Part shown: positions 8,679-19,255 of the stretch, one piece after another
How the letters are laid out: every line of letters begins with the position of its first letter
Numbering within the stretch: position 1 is the first letter of the stretch
DNA from: Veillonella sp.
Lineage (GTDB): Bacteria > Bacillota > Negativicutes > Veillonellales > Veillonellaceae
Direction: 5' to 3'
Assembly: GCF_018364065.1 (NCBI RefSeq)
Contig: NZ_JAGZMO010000002.1
Span: 248,001-312,000 of the forward strand
DNA length: 64,000 nt
Translations under genes and position numbers: made by a program
Notes under the pieces: generated by a model
Told to the model about the DNA's origin: nothing
Database searches by the model: none
The model's input: only the letters and a program-made list of their open reading frames with translations

Positions 8679-9864
8679 TAAATTCCTTTTTAATGGCTTC
8701 CAACTTAGCCGGATCTTCCATTAGATGCAACAATGTTTTCACGATAATGGACGCCCCTTCAGTAATGGAGGTTTTAATGGTCGGTTCGCTCATAGCCTTC
8801 GCAAATCCAATCGTGTGCGCCACTTTGTCGTCTCCTTTAAGACGCAAGGTCGGATGGAATGCAGGACACACCTTACTTACATTGCCGATGTCGGAGCTAC
8901 CCAAGTCGGTCGGTTTTCCGTCTTTATGAGGTAATCCCAATTCGTCATACACTTCGCTGATAAGTGCCGTCCCTGCTTCATTCCACTTCATGTCGTCAAA
9001 GCTGTTGCCATACATATTCATTTCGTAGGTAGTACCGGTTGCAATGGCCGCACCTTTTACGCAATTGCGCACTTTTTCCACCAAGGTATTCAAGTAATCT
9101 CGTTCTGTATGGCGCACGCAGATTTCAAATTCCGTATATTCAGGAATTACATTGGATGCGTTACCGCCGTTAATTACATAGTAACCGATACGCGTTTCCG
9201 GACGAGTCTGCTGACGCATCATGTCGATGGCCTGGAACGCCAAGTTCATGCTGTTCAATGCATTAACGCCGTTCCAAGGTTCGCCTGCCGCATGAGCCGG
9301 TACTCCTTTGAAAGATACGCGGTAGCAGTCCAACGCGAGGAATGCGGAGTTAGGACGGGATTCCACACCATCCATGTGAACCATAATAGCAAAATCATAG
9401 CCGTTGAAGGCGCCCGCATTTACCAGGTCAACTTTGCCGCCGGTCGCTTCTTCGTCCGGTGTACCGATAATATCCACGTCCATCGGCAATCCGCCCTTAC
9501 CTTCAGCCAATAATGACTCGTGAAGGGATTTCAGCGTAAGTGCCGACAAGACACTGATGGAACCGCTTGCACAGTGACCGCACGCATGACCGATATCCGG
9601 GAGTGCGTCGTATTCTGCCAGAATCGCAAGGCGAGGACGATTTGCGCCTTCACCTTTTACCACAGTCCCTTTAAATGCATTGGCTACGCCGCAAAGTTCC
9701 GCTTCTACAGTAATGCCCGCCTCCTCCAATGTTTGGCGAATGAACGCTGACGATTTTACTTCCTTCCCGGATACTTCCGGATGCGCCGCCAATTCAAAGT
9801 TGATGGCAAAAGCATGTTCCTTGTTTTTATCCATATGCGACTGTGCCGCTTCCCAGTATTTCAT
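8668..9864 (-). CDS. M20-family metallo-amidohydrolase
   Basis: A 398-residue zinc amidohydrolase of peptidase family M20 (aminoacylase/AbgB-like group), predicted to cleave N-acyl or peptide amide bonds in the cytoplasm. Start ATG 9864 follows AAAGGAG; an upstream ATG at 9924 has none. Motifs: EYDALPDIGHACGHC and DEEATGG for metal binding and catalysis, then a dimerisation domain with a HAAGEPWNGVNALN segment. The substrate is not determinable. A second, unrelated M20 gene lies at the right edge of the window. Confidence 0.85.
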   Translation of the reverse strand: MKYWEAAQSHMDKNKEHAFAINFELAAHPEVSGKEVKSSAFIRQTLEEAGITVEAELCGVANAFKGTVVKGEGANRPRLAILAEYDALPDIGHACGHCASGSISVLSALTLKSLHESLLAEGKGGLPMDVDIIGTPDEEATGGKVDLVNAGAFNGYDFAIMVHMDGVESRPNSAFLALDCYRVSFKGVPAHAAGEPWNGVNALNSMNLAFQAIDMMRQQTRPETRIGYYVINGGNASNVIPEYTEFEICVRHTERDYLNTLVEKVRNCVKGAAIATGTTYEMNMYGNSFDDMKWNEAGTALISEVYDELGLPHKDGKPTDLGSSDIGNVSKVCPAFHPTLRLKGDDKVAHTIGFAKAMSEPTIKTSITEGASIIVKTLLHLMEDPAKLEAIKKEFNQA

Positions 9865-10121
9865 AGTAAACTCCTTTATTTCTATCTGACTATAACTATA
9901 TATATTGCAAAATCCTTTCATCATGGAAAATTATACTCAATATTTCTTGCTTACGCAAGTTTATACATACATCTATGTTGTATCCGCGAGAATTAAAATT
10001 CACCACACCCACCTTGTCACTTATAGCTTTTACTATATTTAAAGCCATATTCAAAGTTGTGCTACAATTCAAGCATGTGTTTTTATTACTAAAATTATGC
10101 ATAATTTTCATTATTTATGTA
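9865..10121. other. intergenic region between divergent genes
   Basis: AT-rich; no gene supported. It must hold the minus-strand M20 promoter, which I could not fix. Confidence 0.4.
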
Positions 10122-10150
10122 TTGATATTTATACAGAAACACGGTATAAT
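10122..10150 (+). promoter_or_regulatory. promoter of the amino-acid-binding lipoprotein gene
   Basis: TTGATA (10122-10127), 17-base spacer, TATAAT (10145-10150). The resulting untranslated leader is about 190 bases and contains three small hairpins (such as CACAA/TTGTG and GATTGT/ACAATC) and a possible 28-codon reading frame at 10216-10302. Confidence 0.75.
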
Positions 10151-10344
10151 GTGCGTATGCATTTAAGAAAAGACACAAGTACGTTGTGAGTTGACGTTTT
10201 AAGGGCACATCGCTTATGATTCGAAAAGTCTTAGTCGCCGGTTGTGGCGTGGCAGCACAAAGTCATAGTGGTAAAACGGCAGTCAGTAGTCGAAGATTGT
10301 GACATACAATCCGTTGCCCGTCTGTTGTGATTAAGGAGGCATAT

Positions 10345-11130
10345 ATGTTTAACAGTCTTAAGAAATTCGCATCCAAGAAAGTGGTTCTCGGCGTAACCGC
10401 CGCTTTATTAGCCGTAGGTCTTTTGGCCGGCTGTGGCAGTGACACTGCTCAAAAAGAAAAAGTTCTTCGTGTAGGTTCTGAAACAACCTTCCCTCCATTT
10501 GAATTCGCTGAAGGCGACAAATACGTTGGTTTCGATATCGACTTGGCTGACGCTTTAGCTAAAAAAATGGGCTACAAAATGGAATTCAAGAGCATGGGCT
10601 TTGACGCTTTGATTCCTGCTCTTCAAAGTAACGATATCGACATGATCGCTGCCGGCATCAACTCCACTCCGGAACGTGCCAAAGCAGTTGATTTCAGTGA
10701 CCCTTACTTCACTGAAGGCGGCTTCGCTATCGTAGTTCGTAAAGACAACACTAACATCAACGACTGGAAAGACCTTGAAGGCAAACGTATCGTAACTCAG
10801 ATCGGTACTATTCCTTCCGAAATGGCTCGTAAAATCCCTGGCGTACAGTTAAAAGAAGTGGACAGCAACTCTCAAGCATTCAACGAACTTCAAGCTAATA
10901 CAGTTGACGCTATGATCCTCGACAACGCTGTTGCTATGTACTACTTAAAACAAGGCGCTGACAAAGACCTTAAACTTACCGGCGAACCTACTAAAGGCGA
11001 ACCAGTTGTATGGGCATTCCGCAAAGGGGACAACGAACTTCGCGAAAAAGCTAACAAAGCTTTACAAGAGTTAAAAGCTGACGGCACATACCAGAAAATT
11101 TACGACAAATGGTTCGGTGCTAACAAATAA
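10345..11130 (+). CDS. amino acid ABC transporter substrate-binding lipoprotein
   Basis: A 261-residue type-3 solute-binding protein for polar amino acids. It is secreted and lipid-anchored: the N terminus is basic, then hydrophobic, ending in the lipobox LLAGC. The mature part opens with LRVGSETTFPPFEF and contains GFDIDLADALAKKMGY and AGINSTPERAKAVDFS, all typical of the GlnH/ArtJ/FliY group. Start ATG 10345 follows AAGGAGG. No permease or ATPase gene is adjacent, so it probably serves a transporter encoded elsewhere. Ligand not assignable. Confidence 0.92.
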   Translation: MFNSLKKFASKKVVLGVTAALLAVGLLAGCGSDTAQKEKVLRVGSETTFPPFEFAEGDKYVGFDIDLADALAKKMGYKMEFKSMGFDALIPALQSNDIDMIAAGINSTPERAKAVDFSDPYFTEGGFAIVVRKDNTNINDWKDLEGKRIVTQIGTIPSEMARKIPGVQLKEVDSNSQAFNELQANTVDAMILDNAVAMYYLKQGADKDLKLTGEPTKGEPVVWAFRKGDNELREKANKALQELKADGTYQKIYDKWFGANK

Positions 11131-11220
11131 TTAGTGCAATTCAGTACTGGCCGATACTTGGTTTCTTTCGGTAACGGCAACGAATTGGTACAATTCAGTG
11201 CCAACAAACAATCGGTACTT
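11131..11220 (+). repeat. partial duplication of the lipoprotein gene 3' end
   Basis: The gene end (GGTGCTAACAAATAATTAGT plus ATTCAGTACTGG) recurs in altered form about 75 bases downstream (ATTCAGTGCCAACAAACAAT). Confidence 0.5.
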
Positions 11221-11307
11221 GCGTTTACGTGAACATGCACACAACGCCTATACCGTTGCATGAGTTACCGCGACCTACCCGGTAACTACGTATTCAATAG
11301 TATAAAT

Positions 11308-11335
11308 AAAAGGAGCTCTCCCGGAGCTCCTTTTT
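11308..11335 (+). terminator. terminator after the lipoprotein gene
   Basis: AGGAGCTC/GGAGCTCCT hairpin followed by TTTTT. Confidence 0.85.
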
Positions 11336-11488
11336 CATTTGCCTATATAACTATAAAGCTTTTAGGCTTCTATATTTTTTGCTTTTAAGCATTTATACTT
11401 TCATTCTTTTAGACTTTCATGCTTTTATGTGTTTATACATTCATGCCTTGATGCAAATATACGTGTATGCTTATATGTTTTTGTCATT

Positions 11489-14400
11489 TTACAGGTTCAT
11501 CGATACCGCATCATGGAGCGCGAAGGAGTAGATATAAACTTCCTTCACACGGCGATTAGTCAAACGTTCCAACGCCTCTTTGTACAGTTTGAGTTGCAAG
11601 CTATACCGGCGACGCAGCTCGTCACCGGAGGTAACGCGGTCCGTCTTATAATCCACCAACACCCATTCCTCATCTTCCAGGAACACCGTATCAATTATAC
11701 CTTGTAAGAAAAGGCTGTCTTCGCCCGTTACATCCGGGTACACCTTTTTTGCATCGAAGAGCAAGCTGAACGGCCATTCCCGTTCAATCCGCGGCGATGC
11801 CAGCAGGCGTTTGCCCAAATCGGAAATAAAGAAACGGTATAAACTGCCAAGGCCCAACACATTTCGTTCGGCCTCCGTAAAATATCCATTCAAGGTTAAC
11901 TCATCCAATGCCTGGCTGAGACTTTCTTTTGTATATGGCACAAGTGGCAACCATTGCATCGCCTCATGCATCAACGTACCCCATTGAGCGCCGCTCTGAC
12001 TGACAGGCGTTTCCGTCAATGCAGTAGGTTCCATACCGAAAATACCCAGATCTTCAGCACTTTCAATTCCTCCGGTCACAACCGCATCAGCGTCATTGCC
12101 CACATTAGAAGATGGATGTGCCGTAACGGTTGGCTCCGGTTCTGCAGAAGAACGTTCAGAAACTTCAGCTGCCGTAGTGCTGATCGGCTCCGCAATATCC
12201 TCCAATTCAGCAAAGCGCCGTTTTAACTCACTCACAGATATTTTAGCCGCCTTGGTAGTGGCTCCTTCATGGGGATAGGTAAAATCGAATCGTTCTGCAA
12301 TGTTCTGCGGCAACGGATCCGCCTTAATCGGTGCCAATTCGCGCACTACGTCGAGCATTTTATTTTCATGGTCCTTCGTAAATAAACGACCGCGATAGTC
12401 ATTTCCGTCGTGAATTTCAATCGTCACATTACATTTCTTATCCGGCAAGTCCATAAGGCCCGGCTCTTCCACACCGCTATTAACGCGCAAAATATTGCCG
12501 CTAATATGTCGTCCCAAAGCCATTAAGAGCCAGGATAAGTATGATTTCCCCGACTGTATCAAGGTGGCCGGGAAGCTTGGCGTACTCACTACGAGCCCCG
12601 GTGCTACCCAGGATTTGCACTCCGATTCCAAGCCTCGAATATATCCCGTAATGTACAGTTTATCGCGTGCACGTGTCAGGGCTACGTATAAAATACGCTC
12701 TTCTTCGGACTTCATGGCATGTTCCGCCTGCGCTTTCGCGTAAAGCCAGGAGAACGAGCCGTACAAGAGACGGTATTCTTCAAAATATCCTTTCAGGCCG
12801 ATACCGCTGGTACTGTCTAAAATCATGGCCTTTTTTAAGTCCTGCGTATTGAAGCCTTTGTTCACTGATGCCAGGAATACAACCGGGAACTCGAGCCCCT
12901 TACTCTTGTGAATGGTCATAACTCGCACCACATTGTCCGCTTCGCTCACCGTTGTGCCCGGTCCCAAATCCTTACCCGCTTCCTGCAAACTTTCCAAGAA
13001 GCGAAGGAAACGGAACAGACCGCGGAAACTGCCCGACTCGTACTGTTTAGCGCGAGTGTAAAGAGCCATTACATTGGCACGGCGCACCAATCCGTTCGGC
13101 ATGGCGCTGACGTATTCCAAATAATTCATTTCTTCGTAAATCGTCCAAAGCAAATCACTTACACTGTGACGTCGAGAGTAGGTGCGCCAGTTTTCCAAAC
13201 GGGCAATAAACTGACGCAACAAGTTATTGTCATATGTTTCCGCATACACAGGCAATGCCGACCAAAGAGAGCCGTCGCCGCACAGGCGCAAACGTCCCAG
13301 TTCATTCGCATCCATGCCCACAAAGGAAGATGCCAATACCACAGCCATCGGCAAATCCTGCTCCGGATTATCAATGATTTGAAGCAGTGAAATGAGCAAT
13401 TTAATTTCAATGGCACTGAAGTAGCCTGTCTTTTCTTCCGCATAGGCCGGAATATTAACGGCGCGCAACGCTTCGACAATACGGCTGCCCTTACCGGCCG
13501 TAGAGCGTAGCAAAATAACAATATCGCGCCACATAATTTCGCGGAATGATCCGTCCGGCTCCTGCACCTTCTTCTTTTGAGCCATCAATTCCTGAATTTT
13601 TTCTACAATAAAGGCAATTTCCTTGTCCTGATTGTCCAATTCATCACGATCATCCTCTTCAGAACCGCCATAGCTCGGTGCAGGGCTCTCCTCCGTCTTC
13701 ACATCAATAAGATGCATTTCCACAGGGCCGCCGACCCAGTCTTCCGGCGCGTCTTCTACATAGCGCCCCGGGTTTAACGCTTCTTCGTCGCCATAATCCA
13801 GCTCCGCCCCGGACTTGGTCATAATCTGTCGGAACAGGAAGTTCGTAAATGTCAAAATGTTCGCTTCAGAACGGAAGTTTTTCGCCAAATCGATGCGCCG
13901 TTCCACATCGTCCAGTTCTTTGCCGAAGTCATTATATTTCTCCAAAAACAACCCCGGATTGGCCATACGGAAGCGGTAAATACTCTGCTTTACGTCACCT
14001 ACATAGAAACGGTTATCTTTACGCGACACGGCGTTTACAATCGCTTCCTGCACACCGCTCGTATCCTGATATTCATCGACCATGACTTCCTTAAACTGTT
14101 TCCGCAGTTCCAACGCCACCTCGGATGGTGCCCAGGAGCCATCGTCCTGCTTATCGCGAAGCAAAGCCAGGCAAAGATGTTCCAAATCAGAAAAGTCCAC
14201 CATGCCCTCTTCTTTTTTACGGGCCTGGAAATGGTCAATAAAGGCTTTCGTCAACGACACAAGTCCATGTATATATGGCAGTTGCTGCTCAATTTGCGCG
14301 CGGAACTGTTCTTCCGTCACGCCGAACGGCCCCTGACTCATGCCCTTCAGCTGATCTTGATTCAATTTACCTAAAGTGGATGTTTTCGAAACAACGCCCG

Positions 14401-15310
14401 CATTGATAGCGCCGGTTTGCAAGCCCGTTTTATACTTGTCCGTGCGGAAAGCCTTGAATTTATGACCGCCTACCATTGCTGCGGCGGTTACCATTTCGTC
14501 CCAGGTTTCAGCCGATTTGAGCGCATCCATGATGTACTCTACGGAGCTTACATGTTCGTCCCAGGCAAATGGCCCTTCCGGCAAGGCAATGAGTTGCCTC
14601 ATTTCCTCGTAGCGTCCTTCAATTTCTTGAATCAATTCCTGCTGACGCTCCCAGAAGTATGCACCCCACAAGGTCTCTTGAATTGGCAAATTTTTACTGT
14701 CCGTATAAAGTGCTTCCGCCCTTTCCAGCCAACCCATTGGATCGTCCTGTGCCATAACGAACGTATGCAGATTGAGAATCTGCTCCTTAATGCCGTCATC
14801 GGAACGCGTGCTTCCGAACATGTCCGCCAGCTTATAAATATTATATGAGTTATCACTATACGCCTGAATCAGGAGCTCGTCCAACACTTCCGATTTTATC
14901 AGAAGGAGCTCCGATTCATTGCCGATGCGGAACGTAGGATCAATATCCAGACGGTAGAAATAATGACTGATTACCCACTGGCAAAAGGAGTGAAGTGTAG
15001 AAATGTGAGCGGACGGCAGCAAACTGATCTGTTCTTCCAAATAGGGATTATTCGTCTCACTGAAAACGGAAGACAGTTTCGCTCCAATGCGAGCCCGCAT
15101 TTCTGCAGCGGCCGCCTTCGTAAAGGTTACGACCAACAGTTCCTGAATGGATAAGGGACGCTCCGTATCCTGTAAGCGCTGTATAATGCGCTCTACCAAT
15201 ACGGCAGTCTTGCCGGATCCGGCTGCAGCCGCCACCAATAGAGTCTGCGAATCGCGACTTCCCGGGCGAGGCGCATCAATTGCCATCTGCTGTTCTGTTG
15301 TCCACTTCAT
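11489..15310 (-). CDS. addA: helicase-nuclease subunit AddA
   Basis: AddA of the AddAB double-strand-break resection complex, 1273 residues. It supplies the 3'-5' helicase motor and one nuclease. Walker A AAAAGSGKT at 27-35, motif II VDEYQDTSG, motif III GDVKQSIYRFR, TIHKSKGLEFPVVFL and ALTRARDKLYI for motifs V-VI, and the C-terminal RecB-type nuclease with LVDYKTDR. Start ATG 15310 follows AAAGGAGGTGAGG and overlaps the end of addB by 35 bases, implying translational coupling. A poorly conserved segment about 170 residues before the nuclease is Ala/Glu/Thr-rich. Confidence 0.97.
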   Translation of the reverse strand: MKWTTEQQMAIDAPRPGSRDSQTLLVAAAAGSGKTAVLVERIIQRLQDTERPLSIQELLVVTFTKAAAAEMRARIGAKLSSVFSETNNPYLEEQISLLPSAHISTLHSFCQWVISHYFYRLDIDPTFRIGNESELLLIKSEVLDELLIQAYSDNSYNIYKLADMFGSTRSDDGIKEQILNLHTFVMAQDDPMGWLERAEALYTDSKNLPIQETLWGAYFWERQQELIQEIEGRYEEMRQLIALPEGPFAWDEHVSSVEYIMDALKSAETWDEMVTAAAMVGGHKFKAFRTDKYKTGLQTGAINAGVVSKTSTLGKLNQDQLKGMSQGPFGVTEEQFRAQIEQQLPYIHGLVSLTKAFIDHFQARKKEEGMVDFSDLEHLCLALLRDKQDDGSWAPSEVALELRKQFKEVMVDEYQDTSGVQEAIVNAVSRKDNRFYVGDVKQSIYRFRMANPGLFLEKYNDFGKELDDVERRIDLAKNFRSEANILTFTNFLFRQIMTKSGAELDYGDEEALNPGRYVEDAPEDWVGGPVEMHLIDVKTEESPAPSYGGSEEDDRDELDNQDKEIAFIVEKIQELMAQKKKVQEPDGSFREIMWRDIVILLRSTAGKGSRIVEALRAVNIPAYAEEKTGYFSAIEIKLLISLLQIIDNPEQDLPMAVVLASSFVGMDANELGRLRLCGDGSLWSALPVYAETYDNNLLRQFIARLENWRTYSRRHSVSDLLWTIYEEMNYLEYVSAMPNGLVRRANVMALYTRAKQYESGSFRGLFRFLRFLESLQEAGKDLGPGTTVSEADNVVRVMTIHKSKGLEFPVVFLASVNKGFNTQDLKKAMILDSTSGIGLKGYFEEYRLLYGSFSWLYAKAQAEHAMKSEEERILYVALTRARDKLYITGYIRGLESECKSWVAPGLVVSTPSFPATLIQSGKSYLSWLLMALGRHISGNILRVNSGVEEPGLMDLPDKKCNVTIEIHDGNDYRGRLFTKDHENKMLDVVRELAPIKADPLPQNIAERFDFTYPHEGATTKAAKISVSELKRRFAELEDIAEPISTTAAEVSERSSAEPEPTVTAHPSSNVGNDADAVVTGGIESAEDLGIFGMEPTALTETPVSQSGAQWGTLMHEAMQWLPLVPYTKESLSQALDELTLNGYFTEAERNVLGLGSLYRFFISDLGKRLLASPRIEREWPFSLLFDAKKVYPDVTGEDSLFLQGIIDTVFLEDEEWVLVDYKTDRVTSGDELRRRYSLQLKLYKEALERLTNRRVKEVYIYSFALHDAVSMNL

Positions 15311-18300
15311 ACACCTCACCTCCTTTCTCCATCTTATCCAGTGCTTCATCTTCACTCAATTTATCTATATAGCGGTACGCGTTGCGGCTATTTTCGAAGC
15401 GGCACAAGGCCTTAAACTGGCAGAAGCCGCAAGGAATTTCATCGCCGTAATTATACGGGCTGATAGGGAAATGTCCTTCCAGCATATGTTCGCCGGCACG
15501 GCCCATCACCTGCTCCGCATAGCTCGTGAGTACATTAAACTGTTCCGCCGATTTCACTAAATCCTTGTCGCCGCTGTGAATCCCGCCCTTGCTGGTAATA
15601 CGAAGCGGCACATAGGTAGCCTTCGAGGTTTTTGCTTCTTCCAAGGATTCATCAATCTTGATGAGCACATCCACATTATCTGTGAAATAGCCCGTATTCC
15701 TAATTTCGCCCTTTTTCTCAACAATTTGAGGGGCCGTAATCTCTGTCACCATAGAGGATATACTAATGCGCGGATTTTGCACAAAGCTATATACCAACGC
15801 GGCCGGCACCAAACCCGCTGCGCGCTGTGCTTTTTCAAGGGCCAGTAAATACGTGACTAACTGCAATTTTAAACCGTAATAGATTTCAGACGCTGTCACC
15901 TTAATATTGCCGGTTTTGTAGTCTACTACGAGTCCATAGGTACGTGAACCGTCGTTCCATTCATCTACGCGGTCCAATTGCCCCTGCAGTCGAATGTGGT
16001 TGGCTCCTCCTAAGGGGATCATAACCGGAGGCCAACTCTGTCGGCCGCTGCCGAAATTCTGTTCCAAATACTTCGTATCAAAAACACTCTTTCGCGACCA
16101 GTCGCTTAGGCGTGCCACCGTGCGTCGCAGCGTATCTTCCAAACGCTGGCGCAACACGATTTCATACACATTCTCGTCTTCACCTAAATGCACTTCTTCC
16201 GCGATTTCGTCAATTACTGCTTTACACAACTCGTCCGTATTTACACCCTCAATATCGCGCCATTGCTTCTGCTCACGCAAAAGTTGCTGTCCCAGCAAGC
16301 GCAAGCTTTCATGTAAAAACGTACCGATTTCCGGTGCGCCGAACTGTTTTACCGGACGGTCATCCAACTTAAGACCGTATTGCGCATAAAATGCGAACGG
16401 ACACTTCTGATATCGTTCAATTCGCGTCACCGAGCCGCTGAGAGCATCATTTCTGAAGAGTAATGCCTGTACAATATCTCGCTGCACCGGCGGCACTTCA
16501 TTGGAGTCCAACGCCCCTCGCGTAGCTAAACGCAAGCTATCTTTATATTCATTTACGCGGGTCCATTCGTAAACGCTTCGCCAAATAGGCGATAATTCAT
16601 CCCCGTGAGCCAAACTGCTCATTTGCCCCGCTAAAAGATGTAAACTCTGTTCAGGGCGCCACAAATAATCCGCAAGCTGATCCTCTGGTATGGTAAGTGG
16701 CACATCTTCCGCGGGTCCTACATAACCAAGCTGCTGCCACCGCTTGAGCGGCAAAGCCATTTCCAATGCGCCACCGTCATCCGTATCGCCTTCCGACGAT
16801 TTAGCGCAGGAAATATAGAGCTGCTCCGTACAACGGGTACAAGCCAAATACAAGAGGAAGTTTTCGTTAAATGCGCGCACCAATGCGCCTTCCGCCAGAG
16901 TAACTCCCGCTTCCTTCAACGCTACACGCTCGCCGTCATTTAACAATCCTTCATCGCCCATATGTTGAGGAAATACACCGTCATTAAGCCCCATAAGGAA
17001 TACGACCGGATGCTCCCGCGTATAGCCACGTTCAATCGTCGTAACAATGACGTGATCCAAACTTGGTGGCACCAGGGAATACGTCACATTCTCAATGCCT
17101 TCTTCCAGCAAAAGTTCCAATTCGGCGATCGTTAAATCATCGTCCAGTTCCAGCTTCATAATCTCGTCAAACAGGCCGATAACTTGCTTATACATTTGTT
17201 CATGAGCGGATGCTTCTTCTGTTTCACCCGCTTCACGAGCCGCTTCAGTCCATTCATGCAAGCGTTGCGGCACACCTACAGAAAGCATCGTTTTATATAG
17301 AAACTCACACCATTCACTGCCTTTATGAGCCGTTTTAGCAAATTTCCACAACGGCAGCAACTGCTCCATAATTAGGGTACGACTTTCATTTACGCGCGCA
17401 CAGCGATCTTCTTCACCGGGCAGCGGAATGCGATTCTGTGCAAAAGAAGCTTCCCCTGCTTGTTCATCGCGATTCTGAACCGATGTCACATCCACAGCTT
17501 GATCGGCGCCACTCTGCATTGTTTCTTCCCCATCAGTGTTTTCACTTTCATCGCGAGTTTCTTCCGCAACAAAGCGGTTATAACGCATATACTCCCATTT
17601 ATCTTTGAGCCACATGAGGTCACGAATGCCGAATTCCAGGCAATAGTTTTCCAGTTCGTCTACCTGGGTGCGCGTTAAGTTCCAGAAGTCTGTTTTCAAA
17701 AGTCTGAAAATCGCATCATGATTGAATTGGCGATGAACCACTTCCAAAAGACCCAACAAAAAATCACCTAGCGGATGACTCACGATTGGACGGGTTCGAT
17801 CCGAAAAATACGGAATATTGTAGCGTTTTAACGCCTTCTCCAATACGTCTCCGTAAGTTTCCGATTCGCGCAACATAATCGCCATATGCCGCCAACGGCG
17901 TCCCTGCGTTTCCATTTCTTGTAAAATTTTACGGCACACCGCATCCGCTTCGCGCTCCCGATTGTATGCCAATGTGAACGGCAATGTATCCGACACTGTA
18001 TTTCCTTTAGCAGGTGTATCGAAATAGCGCGTAGCCAGTTCTTTCACAGCCGGATTTTTGAAACGGCGGGTCTCCGTAAATTTACGAATCTCCATGTTTT
18101 TACCATAGTGTGTAAATAACTCGGTAAACACCTCATGTGTACGGCCAAAGAGGCGCAACTTCGAAGGCTCCACATTCACTTGCGCTAGCTCAGGAGGAAG
18201 GGTAAGTGTTACGATACTGTCCTTCGCCAGTGAAATGAGGGTATGCACCAACTCCATCTGTAATGGCGTAAACCAATGGAAACCGTCAATGATGACATGG

Positions 18301-18887
18301 CTATTTTTTAATAGGGGGCTAAGCGGTAAATCTTCGATGAGTTCACTCAGTTGATCCTGACCGTCCACGCCCACTTCACCGGCTAAAGCCTCATAGGAGT
18401 CCATTAAATGTGCCAACTCATTCAACTTGCGCTGCAACACGATGGATTCCACCTGTTGCGCGCCTTGGCGCAGACTGTCCCCATTGACCTTAAAATTATG
18501 ACATTCTGTCAACAGTTGCTGCACAATATCCGCAAAATGAGGCTGTTTCGCCACTTGTCCCAATAACTCCAGCGAACCGCCCTGACGCTTCATAACAAGG
18601 CGAAGCAATAATTTTTTACCGATGTCCGACAAGCCGGTGCTGCGCACCTTGCCCAGCGATTGAAACACCTGATAGGCCAGTCGACTGAAGCCCACTACAC
18701 GAACCGTTGTGAAGCCGCCTTCATCCATAAATTCCGCCAGCCGGCGCTCCGTTACATACGTAGCCGGATCCAGTACAAGCATAATAATCGGCTCACCCGG
18801 AAAGCGCTTCATCGTGTCCTTGATGTACTCGAAACACGCTTCCGTTTTACCTGTACCGGCCCTTCCCAGATACAATGAAATTCCCAT
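15276..18887 (-). CDS. addB: helicase-nuclease subunit AddB
   Basis: AddB, 1203 residues, partner of AddA; the family provides the second nuclease and scans for Chi. The N terminus has Walker A GRAGTGKT at residues 8-15. The C-terminal RecB-like nuclease shows VVDYKTGN. The iron-sulfur staple is present: one Cys in QKCPFAFY and three in IPCGFCQFKALC. Start ATG 18887 follows TAGGAG. First gene of the addB-addA pair. Confidence 0.97.
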   Translation of the reverse strand: MGISLYLGRAGTGKTEACFEYIKDTMKRFPGEPIIMLVLDPATYVTERRLAEFMDEGGFTTVRVVGFSRLAYQVFQSLGKVRSTGLSDIGKKLLLRLVMKRQGGSLELLGQVAKQPHFADIVQQLLTECHNFKVNGDSLRQGAQQVESIVLQRKLNELAHLMDSYEALAGEVGVDGQDQLSELIEDLPLSPLLKNSHVIIDGFHWFTPLQMELVHTLISLAKDSIVTLTLPPELAQVNVEPSKLRLFGRTHEVFTELFTHYGKNMEIRKFTETRRFKNPAVKELATRYFDTPAKGNTVSDTLPFTLAYNREREADAVCRKILQEMETQGRRWRHMAIMLRESETYGDVLEKALKRYNIPYFSDRTRPIVSHPLGDFLLGLLEVVHRQFNHDAIFRLLKTDFWNLTRTQVDELENYCLEFGIRDLMWLKDKWEYMRYNRFVAEETRDESENTDGEETMQSGADQAVDVTSVQNRDEQAGEASFAQNRIPLPGEEDRCARVNESRTLIMEQLLPLWKFAKTAHKGSEWCEFLYKTMLSVGVPQRLHEWTEAAREAGETEEASAHEQMYKQVIGLFDEIMKLELDDDLTIAELELLLEEGIENVTYSLVPPSLDHVIVTTIERGYTREHPVVFLMGLNDGVFPQHMGDEGLLNDGERVALKEAGVTLAEGALVRAFNENFLLYLACTRCTEQLYISCAKSSEGDTDDGGALEMALPLKRWQQLGYVGPAEDVPLTIPEDQLADYLWRPEQSLHLLAGQMSSLAHGDELSPIWRSVYEWTRVNEYKDSLRLATRGALDSNEVPPVQRDIVQALLFRNDALSGSVTRIERYQKCPFAFYAQYGLKLDDRPVKQFGAPEIGTFLHESLRLLGQQLLREQKQWRDIEGVNTDELCKAVIDEIAEEVHLGEDENVYEIVLRQRLEDTLRRTVARLSDWSRKSVFDTKYLEQNFGSGRQSWPPVMIPLGGANHIRLQGQLDRVDEWNDGSRTYGLVVDYKTGNIKVTASEIYYGLKLQLVTYLLALEKAQRAAGLVPAALVYSFVQNPRISISSMVTEITAPQIVEKKGEIRNTGYFTDNVDVLIKIDESLEEAKTSKATYVPLRITSKGGIHSGDKDLVKSAEQFNVLTSYAEQVMGRAGEHMLEGHFPISPYNYGDEIPCGFCQFKALCRFENSRNAYRYIDKLSEDEALDKMEKGGEVYEVDNRTADGN

Positions 18888-19181
18888 CTTAACTCCTATA
18901 CTGACTCACTTAATAACGCACTCACTGATACAATTATCAATTCGTTAATAATATATTATCTACTATATACGTTAACTCGACCTGATTCTTACATGCATCT
19001 ATTATATCATTTTCAAGGCATCCCCCTCAAAATATCCTCGTGCTCCCATGGTTAATAAAATTTAACCTGCCTTTAATGAAGCAGTCATAAAATTATAGTG
19101 ATACACAAAATGCACTTACACGTGCTACCTGTTTATCGTTTTTTTATATATGTACTATTTATAATTGCAATTTAAAATCAA
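18888..19181. other. intergenic region between divergent addB and cfa
   Basis: AT-rich divergent promoter region; no gene seen. The cfa promoter at its right end is listed separately. Confidence 0.5.
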
Positions 19182-19210
19182 TTGACATTTTAAGTGCACA
19201 GTTTTAGTAT
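19182..19210 (+). promoter_or_regulatory. promoter of the cyclopropane fatty acid synthase gene
   Basis: TTGACA (19182-19187), 17-base spacer, TAGTAT (19205-19210). Confidence 0.7.
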
Positions 19211-19255
19211 ATATTAGTCAGACATATAAAATTTTAATAAGGAGGATGCCCGATT

